From CAADGL01 sp964643885 (lineage in GTDB: Bacteria; Planctomycetota; Phycisphaerae; UBA1845; Fen-1342): a stretch of DNA of 64,000 bases. The DNA is taken from positions 1 through 64,000 of the forward strand of contig CAZXUI010000009.1 of NCBI GenBank assembly GCA_964643885.1, in the 5' to 3' direction. Both the position numbers and the translations under genes were made by a program. Positions 9,485 to 16,858 of this stretch are shown here, in pieces; positions within the stretch are counted from its first letter, which is position 1, and each line of letters starts with the position of its first letter. A model generated the notes under the pieces. The model was not told where the DNA came from, made no database searches, and saw only the letters and a list, made by a program, of their open reading frames with translations.

Positions 9485-9615
9485 CGGGCTGTCGAAAAAA
9501 TCGCGCCGGCGTTTTTCGACAGCCCATCGATCGCCTGGCGTCGCATCTGACCCCCGGGGTTCGATGGGCAAACTCGGTATTCGAACAGCGCGAGATCGAG
9601 TATTTCGACAGCCTG
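9485..9615. mobile_element. 131-bp MITE-like element, copy 1
   Basis: The ends are imperfect 13-bp inverted repeats (CGGGCTGTCGAAA at the left, complement CAGGCTGTCGAAA at the right). GTAA flanks it on both sides (9481-9484 and 9616-9619). The uninterrupted module near position 260 has a single GTAA at this point, so this reads as a target-site duplication. The left 40 bp also fold on themselves. No coding capacity. The terminal repeats match those of the IS1182-type remnant at 44405-44958. Confidence 0.8.
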
Positions 9616-9918
9616 GTAAGGGAGCGGGCTGGGGGCGGCGCGCCGCCCGCGCAAGCGCCAGTTGACATCCACCTACTTCAGGCGCTGATGCGTTGACCTC
9701 AGGTGCGTGCGCTGCGGCGCGCTCGCCCCGGACACGGCGTGTCCGGGGCGGACGCGGCAAACACTCTCAAACGCGCCCGCTCCTCACGGTCGCGGCTCTG
9801 TTCCGATCAATTCGGGGAGCGCACGCGTCCAACAGCCCGCGCACCCGCGGCGTGCCACCGCTCTGCGAGCAGTGCACTTCGCCCACGCATTCCCCCATCA
9901 GGCCCCAGCGCCGCCCCC
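9616..9918. repeat. Intergenic palindrome mosaic
   Basis: Contains the remainder of the interrupted module, a perfect 12-bp-arm hairpin with a 3-nt GGC loop at 9724-9750 (arms around CCCCGGACAC), a CACTGCTC-related palindrome, and a TCACGGTCGCGGCTCTGTTCC segment that recurs near 430 and 49040. No gene seen. Confidence 0.75.
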
Positions 9919-10836
9919 TCAAACAACCCGCACCCCCTCTTCCCCCGTCTTCCCCGCAAACAGCTCGCTCAGCCGCCGCGTCAGCGGCCCCGGCCGCCCG
10001 TCCCCGATCCGCCGCCCGTCCACCTCCACCACCGCCGCCAGCTCGCCCATCGTCCCCGTGCAGAACATCTCCGCCGCCCGGTACACCTGCGTCAACGAAA
10101 TCTCCGCCTCGCGGCACGCAATCCCCTTCTCCGCGCACAGCTCCAGCACCACCGCCCGCGTAATCCCCTCCGGGCACGCATGACAAAACGGCGTCAGCAA
10201 CTCCGCCGCCCCGCCCTCGCCATCCCCCGCCACGATGAACACGTGCGTCGCGTTCGTCTCCGCCACGAACCCGCGCAGATCGAGCATCAGCGCATCATCC
10301 GCCCCCGCCTGGTTCGCCTGAATCTTCGCCAGAATCGACTGTATCAGGTTGCAGTGATGAATCTTCGGGTCCAGGCAATCCGGCGGAAACCGCCGCATCG
10401 TGCTCGTGATCAGCCGCAGCCCGCCCTTGTCGTAGACCGGCGGCTTGTGCTCCGCCAGAACGATCAGCGTCGGCCCCTCCGTGTTCAGCCGCGGGTCCAT
10501 CCCGCTCGTGTATTTCACGCCCCGCGTCAATGTCAGCCGGATGTGCACCCCGTCGCGCATCCCGTTCGCCTCCAGCGTCCGCCGAATCTCCGCGATGATC
10601 TGCTCATCGCCCGGAAACTGCGCAAACGCCAGCGCCCGGGCCGACCCCCGCAGCCGCGCCAGATGCTCGTGCAGCCTGAAAATCCGCCCCTCATACAGCC
10701 GCAGCCCCTCCCAGACCGCATCCCCGCCCTGCACGGCCGAGTCGAACGGACTGACGCCCGCCTCGTCGCGATGCACGAGCCGGCCGTTGATATTGACGAT
10801 CAGGTCGCGATTCTTCTCGTTGAACGACTGGAGCAT
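9919..10836 (-). CDS. ilvE: Class IV PLP aminotransferase, probably branched-chain amino acid aminotransferase
   Basis: A 305-residue fold-type IV PLP enzyme. The N-terminal region has VHRDEAGVSPFDSAVQGGDAVWEG, the substrate-side motif of branched-chain aminotransferases, and EGRIFRLHEHLARL follows. The PLP-binding lysine is Lys158 in CLDPKIHHCN. The C-terminal GTMGE loop that binds the cofactor phosphate is near residue 280. The ATG at 10836 is chosen because GAGG precedes it; the longer frame upstream is unsupported. The reaction would be reversible amino transfer between branched-chain amino acids and 2-oxoglutarate. A D-amino-acid transaminase or aminodeoxychorismate lyase is the alternative within this fold. 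Confidence 0.85.
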   Translation of the reverse strand: MLQSFNEKNRDLIVNINGRLVHRDEAGVSPFDSAVQGGDAVWEGLRLYEGRIFRLHEHLARLRGSARALAFAQFPGDEQIIAEIRRTLEANGMRDGVHIRLTLTRGVKYTSGMDPRLNTEGPTLIVLAEHKPPVYDKGGLRLITSTMRRFPPDCLDPKIHHCNLIQSILAKIQANQAGADDALMLDLRGFVAETNATHVFIVAGDGEGGAAELLTPFCHACPEGITRAVVLELCAEKGIACREAEISLTQVYRAAEMFCTGTMGELAAVVEVDGRRIGDGRPGPLTRRLSELFAGKTGEEGVRVV

Positions 10837-10979
10837 GTGCCGCCTCGTGCGGACCGCGGGTCCAACTTCGCCGGGCGCACTGCTTGCGGTGCGCCGGATA
10901 ACACGCGAACCGGGCGTGGCCGTGCTCCGCACCGCAAGCAGGCGGTCCGCTTCGAACCGCGCCGCGCGATGCGCCCAGC

Positions 10980-13900
10980 TTACGGCGCCCGCTGAGCCTG
11001 TGTCTCGTCGCCGCCCGCCTCGCCCGCCTCAGCCGCTTCGCCCGACAGCCGCGCCCGCCACGCCGCCGCCTCCGCCGGCCGCTCCCAGCGCTCGTAGAAC
11101 TCCGCCGCGTACCGAAACGCCCGCTGAGTGTGCGGATGCTCCGCCCCGAGCGCCTTCTCCATCGCCGCGCACGCCGCCAGCATCTCCGGCTCCCCCGCCT
11201 CGAACGCCCCCAGCTTGCCCAGGCACGACGCCCGCTGCATCCGGTACGCCGCCACCCGCCAGTGCCCCGCCGGAAGCGTCTGCTCCGCAATCTCCGCCGC
11301 CTCGGCGAACAGAGGCTCCGCCCCGGCCGCATCGCCCTCATCCGAACGGACGCACGCCAGGTTGTTGATCGTGTCCGCCACCAGCGCGTGCTGCCGGCCG
11401 AGCTTCGCTTCGCGCATCCGCAGCGCCTCGTTCAGCACCTCGCGGGCCTCGTCATACCGCTTCATCCGCCGCAGCAGGTCGCCCAGCGCATTGAGCGTCC
11501 CGGCCACGTCCTGATGGTCCGCCCCCAGCGCCGCCCGCCGCTTGGCCAGCGCGGTGCGGAACAGCGCCTCGGCCGCCTCCTTCTCGCCCGTCTGGTCCAG
11601 CGCGTGCGCCAGGTTGTATTCGAGCTGCGCCACCGACGGGTGCTCTGGCCCGACCCGCCGCAACTGAAGCTGCACCAGCTTCTCGAGCATCGGCCGCGCC
11701 CCGGCGAAGTCCCCGCGGGCCATGCGGATCGTCGCCACGTTGTTCATCACGCTGATCACGGTGGGATGGTCCTCGCCGTGGGCTCCGGCGAAGATCTTCA
11801 AGGCCTCTTCGAAGCTGGCCGCGGCGCCGTCCAGGTCCCCCTTGCCGTACAGCAGCATGGCCAGGTTGTTCAGCCCCGTCGCGACTGCGACGCTCTGCTC
11901 GCCGTGCCGCCGCCGGTTCTGTTCGATCGCCTCGCGCAGCAGCGGCTCCGCCTCGTCGAACCGTTGCAGGCGGTTGTAGAGCACCCCCAGGTTCGTCAGC
12001 GCCGTGGTGATGCTCGGATGATCCCGGCCGTGCACCTCGCGCAGAATATCGAGCGCCTTCAGATAAAGCCCTTCCGCCTCCTGCATCTTGTCGCGCGCCA
12101 CGAGCACCCCCGCCAGGTTGCTCATGATCGTCGCCGTCGCCGCGTGCCGCTCGCCCACCGCCCGCCGGTTCAACTCCAGCGACTCGCGGTACAGCTCCTC
12201 CGCCTCCTCGTAGCGGCCCTGGTTGTCGCGCAGCATCGCCAGGTTGTTGATCAGCGACGCCAGGTCCGCGTCCTCCGCCGCGAGCTCCTTGCGGAAGATC
12301 CCCAGCGCCTCCAGCATCAGCGCCTCCGACTCCTCCAGCCGCCCGCCGTCGCGCAGGACCGACGCCAGCTCCGCCGCCGCCTGGCCCGTAATCAGGTGCC
12401 CCGCGCCCAGCGCCCGCCGCGCGGTCTCCAGGTTCTCCCGCAGCAGCGACTCCGCCTCCGCCTCGCCCCCGTTGACACGCAGCACCGCACCGAGCGAATT
12501 CACGCAGCGGATCGTCTGCTCGTTCTCGCGCCCCAGCACGCGCGCGAAGGTCTCCGCGCCCTTGCGCAACTGCTCCGACGCCGCGCCCAGCTCGCCCAGC
12601 CCCGCGTACGCCTCTCCCAGCACCCGCCGCAGCGTCGCCTCGTGCTCCGGCTGACCGCTCAGCTCGCCCCGCTCGATCCGCTCCCGCGCCGCGTCGATCG
12701 CGTCGACCACCTTCGCCTCGCGACCCTCGCCCCGCATCGGATTGGCGCTCGTCAGCATCTGCTCCAGAAAGCCCGCCACCACGCTCGCGCGCCGCGCCTC
12801 CACCGCCGCCCGCTCCGCGTTGCGCCGGGCCACCTCCGCCTGCTCGCGCTCCGCATCGCGCGCCAGCACCGCCTGCTGCCACAGCACCAGCGAAACCCCC
12901 AGCCCCACGAACACCAGCGCCGCGAACGCTCCCGCCACGCCCACCGCCAGCTTGTGCCGCGCAAACTGCTTGGCCAGCACGTACCGCAGCGAGTCGCGCC
13001 GCGCTTCGATCGGCTCGCCCGCAAGATACCGCTGCAAATCGCGCCCCAGCTCGCCCGCCGACTGATACCGCCGCGCCGGGTCCTTCTGGAGCGCCTTGAG
13101 GATGATCGTCTCCACGTCCGCCGGAATGTCGCGCCGCAGACTGCGCAGCGGCATCGGGTCCAGGTGCCGGATGCGCTCCAGCACCTCCCCCGGCGAGCCC
13201 GTCACGTCATACGGAAAACGCCCCGTCAGCATCTGATACAGCAGCACGCCCAGCGAGTAGACGTCCGTCCGCACATCGATCGTGCTTACTTCGCCCGCCG
13301 CCTGCTCCGGCGACGCCCACGGCGCCGTGCCCACGAACTGCCCCGTCACCGTCATGCTCGAGGCATCTTCGTCGTGCTCGCTCACCACCTTCGACAGCCC
13401 GAAGTCCAGCACGTACGGATGCCCGCGCTCGTCCACGCGCACGTTCGACGGCTTCAGGTCCCGGTGAATCACCCCCCGCAGGTGCGCCGCGTTCACCGCG
13501 TCGCAGATATCCACGAACAGCTCGATCACCTGCCGCATCGACCGCCGCGAGCCGAACACGAACTGGTCCAGCGGCAGACCGTCGATGTAGTCCATCACGT
13601 AGAAGAAGCGGCCCTCGATCGAATCGCTGTCGTGAATCGCCACGATGTTCGGATGCCGGAGCTGCGCCAGCACCTGCACCTCGCGCTCGAACCGCAGCCG
13701 CTCCGACCGCGACGCCAGCGGACCCTCGCGCATCACCTTCAGCGCCACGATCCGGCCCGTCGACCGCTGCATTGCCCGGTAGACAACCCCCTGCCCGCCC
13801 CCGTGAATCTCCCCCAGAATGTCGTACCCCGGAATCCCGTCCACCGGCAGCGGCCGCCGATACCCCGCGTCCTCCAGCACGTGACGCGCCACCGTCGACG

Positions 13901-14000
13901 CCGTCGACGGGTTGAGCCCCTTGATCTGGCGGAAGGCGTCGTCGATCAGCGGCCGCTGGTCTTCCCGCCCGGCCGGATCGTTCTCAACCCTGTCCATCAT
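10980..14000 (-). CDS. Membrane Ser/Thr protein kinase with C-terminal TPR array
   Basis: A 1006-residue protein. The kinase domain spans about residues 58-330, with a glycine loop GEIHGGGQGVVY, Lys88, catalytic Asp181 in HRDLKPSN and DFG at 199-201. One transmembrane helix lies at about 351-374. The rest is a series of kinesin-light-chain-type TPR repeats of about 42 residues, seen as repeated NNLAMLxxxxGRYxEAExLYRE motifs. The kinase faces the cytoplasm, so the TPR array is predicted outside it. The ECF sigma factor gene lies immediately upstream on the same strand, 162 bp away; sigma-kinase pairs are common in Planctomycetota and suggest signalling to that sigma factor. Confidence 0.93.
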   Translation of the reverse strand: MMDRVENDPAGREDQRPLIDDAFRQIKGLNPSTASTVARHVLEDAGYRRPLPVDGIPGYDILGEIHGGGQGVVYRAMQRSTGRIVALKVMREGPLASRSERLRFEREVQVLAQLRHPNIVAIHDSDSIEGRFFYVMDYIDGLPLDQFVFGSRRSMRQVIELFVDICDAVNAAHLRGVIHRDLKPSNVRVDERGHPYVLDFGLSKVVSEHDEDASSMTVTGQFVGTAPWASPEQAAGEVSTIDVRTDVYSLGVLLYQMLTGRFPYDVTGSPGEVLERIRHLDPMPLRSLRRDIPADVETIILKALQKDPARRYQSAGELGRDLQRYLAGEPIEARRDSLRYVLAKQFARHKLAVGVAGAFAALVFVGLGVSLVLWQQAVLARDAEREQAEVARRNAERAAVEARRASVVAGFLEQMLTSANPMRGEGREAKVVDAIDAARERIERGELSGQPEHEATLRRVLGEAYAGLGELGAASEQLRKGAETFARVLGRENEQTIRCVNSLGAVLRVNGGEAEAESLLRENLETARRALGAGHLITGQAAAELASVLRDGGRLEESEALMLEALGIFRKELAAEDADLASLINNLAMLRDNQGRYEEAEELYRESLELNRRAVGERHAATATIMSNLAGVLVARDKMQEAEGLYLKALDILREVHGRDHPSITTALTNLGVLYNRLQRFDEAEPLLREAIEQNRRRHGEQSVAVATGLNNLAMLLYGKGDLDGAAASFEEALKIFAGAHGEDHPTVISVMNNVATIRMARGDFAGARPMLEKLVQLQLRRVGPEHPSVAQLEYNLAHALDQTGEKEAAEALFRTALAKRRAALGADHQDVAGTLNALGDLLRRMKRYDEAREVLNEALRMREAKLGRQHALVADTINNLACVRSDEGDAAGAEPLFAEAAEIAEQTLPAGHWRVAAYRMQRASCLGKLGAFEAGEPEMLAACAAMEKALGAEHPHTQRAFRYAAEFYERWERPAEAAAWRARLSGEAAEAGEAGGDETQAQRAP

Positions 14001-14162
14001 CGTGCCGTTCCTCGAGCCGACTCATGGGGGACCAGTCTCCGACCGGTCGACGTTCCCCCCTGTCACTTGTCACCTGTCACCTGTCACGTGTCACCTGCTC
14101 ACCGTCCGCGCCCCCGGCGCGCAAGAACCCCTGCTACGCAGGCGACCAATCCCTGGCCGCCT
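14001..14162. repeat. Repeat-filled spacer between sigma factor and kinase genes
   Basis: Holds one unit of the GACC(A/G)GTC palindrome family near 14030 and five head-to-tail copies of the heptamer TGTCACC (14061-14095). The same heptamer, inverted, forms the array at 34904-34966. Confidence 0.9.
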
Positions 14163-14786
14163 TCACGCCGTATCCGTGAAGAAATCCGAAGCCGACCCCA
14201 GCAGCGCCCTCAGCCGGTCATGCGCCCGCGCCCGCAACATGTGCACCGCCCCCGGCGAGCGCGACATCTCGCGCGCCACATCCGCGATGTCCCGCCCCTC
14301 CAGGTCGTAGAGCTGAATAACTGTCCTATAATCCTTCGGCATCTGCTGCAAAACAGAGCGAATCAGGTGGCTCGTCTCCTGCGTCGCCGCCTGCCGGCTC
14401 GGAGTCGCCGACGTGATCCCCAGCATCTCCACCAGCGCCACGTACGAATCGTCGCCCACCGGCGCCGCCACGCGCCGCGCCGGGTGCGGCCGCTTCTTGC
14501 GTTCCAGCTCCTTGATTGCGTCGCGCAGGTTGTTCTCCGCGATCCGCCTCATCCAGGCGACGAAGCCGGCCGCGTCGCGGGCGGCGATCTGCTCGATGTG
14601 CAGGAAGGCCTCCAGGTAGGTGACCTGCATCACGTCGTCGGCGTCGATCAGCGTCCGCCACTGCGGCCCGATCCGCGCGCCGATCTGCTCGCGCACCTGC
14701 CCCCCGTACCGCTCCAGCAGCTCTCGCAGCGCGGCCGCATCCCCCCGGCCGGCCTGCTCGAGCAGCGTCGAATCGTCCACAGCCAT
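14163..14786 (-). CDS. ECF-family RNA polymerase sigma factor
   Basis: A 207-residue protein with sigma region 2 (DADDVMQVTYLEAFLHI, then FVAWMRRIAENNLRDAIKEL) and region 4 (LQQMPKDYRTVIQLYDLEGRDIADVAREMSRSPGAVHMLRARAHDRL). These recognise -10 and -35 promoter elements of a small regulon. The ATG at 14786, with GGAGGG just upstream, is preferred over the earlier in-frame ATG. The Ser/Thr kinase gene follows on the same strand. No anti-sigma factor is adjacent, so activity is probably controlled by the kinase. Target promoters are unknown. Confidence 0.92.
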   Translation of the reverse strand: MAVDDSTLLEQAGRGDAAALRELLERYGGQVREQIGARIGPQWRTLIDADDVMQVTYLEAFLHIEQIAARDAAGFVAWMRRIAENNLRDAIKELERKKRPHPARRVAAPVGDDSYVALVEMLGITSATPSRQAATQETSHLIRSVLQQMPKDYRTVIQLYDLEGRDIADVAREMSRSPGAVHMLRARAHDRLRALLGSASDFFTDTA

Positions 14787-14889
14787 GTCGCCCTCCGCCC
14801 GTCCATATGCAGGAGCCGTGCTGTGCGGTTGCGAATCGTCCGGCCCGACGTTCACCCTGCGTTCGAATCGACCCCTGGCCAGAGTCTAC

Positions 14890-15238
14890 CCGCCCCGTCG
14901 CCAAAACCCAATTTCGCCCCCGCCACCATGATCCGAGCCGCGACCGTTAGGAGCGGACCGGGGGTCGCGGGCCGCCCGCGCAAGCGCCGCATGACATCCA
15001 ACTGCTCGAGCGAGCATCCCTTCTCGCACGCCCGTCGGCCGGGCCTCCGGCCGGTCGATTGGGGGACCGGCCTCCGGCCGGTCGATGGGCGACAGGTCTC
15101 CGGCCGGTCGATCGGGGGGACCGGCCTCCGGCCGGTCGATCGGGGGGACCGGCCTCCGGCCGGTCGATGGGCGACAGGTCTCCGACCTGTCGCACTCTCG
15201 CCGCCATCGATGGCCAGCGCCGCCGCGCGCCCCGCCCC
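14890..15238. repeat. Intergenic palindrome mosaic with tandem GACCGG(C/T) units
   Basis: Begins with the gatccgagccgcgaccgt module, then about six tandem units of the (G)GGGACCGGCCTCCGGCCGGTC type from 15057. It ends with a perfect hairpin at 15171-15193, arms GCGACAGGTC and GACCTGTCGC around TCC. No gene seen. Confidence 0.85.
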
Positions 15239-16270
15239 CTATCTCACCGCCCCCTCATCCCGCCCCAGAAACTCCAGCCCCGTCCGCCACAGCACCTGCT
15301 CGCGCACCGCCACGGAAAGCTCATCCATCGACTCCACCAGCGCCCCCGGCCGCTGCTCACCCAGCGGAAACGGATAGTCGCTCCCCAGCGCCACCCGCGC
15401 CGCGCCGAACAGTTTCAGCAGCAGCCGCAATGAATCCGCATCATGCACCAGCGAGTCCACATAGAACCGCGCCGGCCGCCCGTCCCCCTGCGCCAGGTAC
15501 GCCCGCGGATTCACCGCATTATCCACCGCGCACAAATCCGGCCGCACCCGAAAACCATGCTCGATCCGCCCGATCGTCCCCGGAAACGCCCCGCCCCCGT
15601 GCGCAAAACCGATCCGCAGTCGCGGATACCGCTCCATCACCCCGCCGAAGATCAGCGAGCAGATCGCCAGCGACGTCTCCGCCGGCATCCCCACCAGCCA
15701 CGGGAGCCAATACTTGCTCATCCGGTCCCGCCCGATCATCTCCCACGGATGCACGAAGATCGCCGCACCCAGCCGCTCCGCTGTCTCGAACACCGGCCGC
15801 AGGCGCTCATCATCCAGGTTCCATCCGTTCACGTGCGAGCCGATCTGCGCCCCGCACAGCTTCAGCTCGCGCACCGCCCGCTCCAGCTCCCGCGCCGCCA
15901 GCTCCGGCGCCTGCATCGGCAGCGTCGCCAGCCCCAGAAACCGCCGCGGATGCGCGCCCACGACGCCCGCGACGTGATCATTCAGAAACCGCGCAATCTC
16001 CAGCCCGTCCGTCGGCCTGGCCCAGTAGCTGAACATCACTGGCACCGTCGAGAGCACCTGCACCGTCACCCCCGCCGCGTCGCACTCCTCGATCCGCCGC
16101 GGCGCATGCCAGCAGTTCTCGTCGATCTCCCGAAACAGCCGCTCCCCGATCATCATCCGCGCCCGGCACGGCTCGTGATGCTCCAGCCGCACGAATCCCT
16201 CGTAGCCGAACCGCTCCGACCAGTCCGGCCACCGCTCCGGCAATATGTGCGTATGCAGGTCGATCTTCAT
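15239..16270 (-). CDS. Aminocarboxymuconate-semialdehyde decarboxylase (ACMSD)-type amidohydrolase
   Basis: A 343-residue metal-dependent decarboxylase. The sequence follows ACMSD along its whole length: DLHTHILPERWPDW at the N-terminus, STVPVMFSYWA, PMQAPELA, then KYWLPWLVGMPAETSLAICS. Metal ligands and active-site residues known in ACMSD are present: His6, His8, His174 in FVHPWEM, His224 in AHGGGAFP, Arg243 in RVRPDL and Asp298 in GSDYPFP. The enzyme removes CO2 from 2-amino-3-carboxymuconate semialdehyde in the 3-hydroxyanthranilate branch of tryptophan catabolism. A kynureninase gene lies about 30 kb away, which fits. The start is the ATG giving MKIDLH, as in homologues. Confidence 0.9.
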   Translation of the reverse strand: MKIDLHTHILPERWPDWSERFGYEGFVRLEHHEPCRARMMIGERLFREIDENCWHAPRRIEECDAAGVTVQVLSTVPVMFSYWARPTDGLEIARFLNDHVAGVVGAHPRRFLGLATLPMQAPELAARELERAVRELKLCGAQIGSHVNGWNLDDERLRPVFETAERLGAAIFVHPWEMIGRDRMSKYWLPWLVGMPAETSLAICSLIFGGVMERYPRLRIGFAHGGGAFPGTIGRIEHGFRVRPDLCAVDNAVNPRAYLAQGDGRPARFYVDSLVHDADSLRLLLKLFGAARVALGSDYPFPLGEQRPGALVESMDELSVAVREQVLWRTGLEFLGRDEGAVR

Positions 16271-16289
16271 GGCCGGCGGACATTCTACT

Positions 16290-16500
16290 TGCTGCTCTCA
16301 GATTGGGGGACCGGTCTCTGACCGGTCGTGATCATCACGGGCAAGCTGCGCTTGCCCATGCCACCCTTTGGGGGACCGGTCTCTGACCGGTCGTGATCAT
16401 CACGGGCAAGCTGCGCTTGCCCTTGCCACCCTTTGGGGGACCGGTCTCTGACCGGTCAATGGGCGACAGGTCTCCGACCTGTCGCCCCCTTGCCCGTCAG
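16290..16500. repeat. Alternating palindrome mosaic
   Basis: Two copies of a 60-bp cassette alternate a GACCGGTC-type palindrome with a perfect hairpin of arms GGGCAAGC and GCTTGCCC around TGC (16339-16357 and 16404-16422). A hairpin with 12-bp arms around TCC follows at 16461-16487. A further perfect hairpin with arms CCGGTGGCT and AGCCACCGG around AGA lies at 16516-16536. Confidence 0.9.
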
Positions 16501-16765
16501 GGCTAACGACCGTAGCCGGTGGCTAGAAGCCACCGGAAAGCGAGTTCTTCCACGTCGTCCGTGGGGCCTTCGTCCCGGATCACGGCACAAGCGGGCCAAA
16601 CCCGCACCGCATTCTCATCCAGAATGGCGATCACCCCGATCGTGTGGTCCTGGTGCGAGATTCCCATCTCGCACCCGACGGCCGGGTGGCAAGCGCCTCT
16701 CCTGCACTCCTCCTCTTCTCTCTCGCCCGAGGGGCGCGGCCGGAAAAACTCGCCCCCGCGCCCGC

Positions 16766-16780
16766 TGGAATGGATGTTGC
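16766..16780 (+). promoter_or_regulatory. Possible sigma-54-type promoter upstream of fliD
   Basis: TGGAATGGATGTTGC has the GG-N10-GC spacing of sigma-54 promoters, with TTGC at the -12 element and TGG at -24; the other -24 positions are weak. It lies 78 bp before the fliD ATG. Sigma-54 control of flagellar genes is common in bacteria, but one match can arise by chance. Confidence 0.3.
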
Positions 16781-16858
16781 CCATCTGTGAGCCGATACAA
16801 ACGGACGGCCGCACGCTGCGGCCGGCGCAAGGGTTCCAGCCGCCGGCGGGAGGACGCC

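Noticed and set aside
10536..14000. Long plus-strand frames opposite the STK-TPR kinase and aminotransferase genes
   Set aside because: They are antisense shadows of GC-rich coding sequence, with Arg/His/Pro-rich composition and no motif.
16791..16798. GCCGATAC upstream of fliD resembling a flagellar sigma-28 -10 element
   Set aside because: No TAAA-type -35 lies about 15 bp upstream; a weak sigma-54-like match nearby is more complete.
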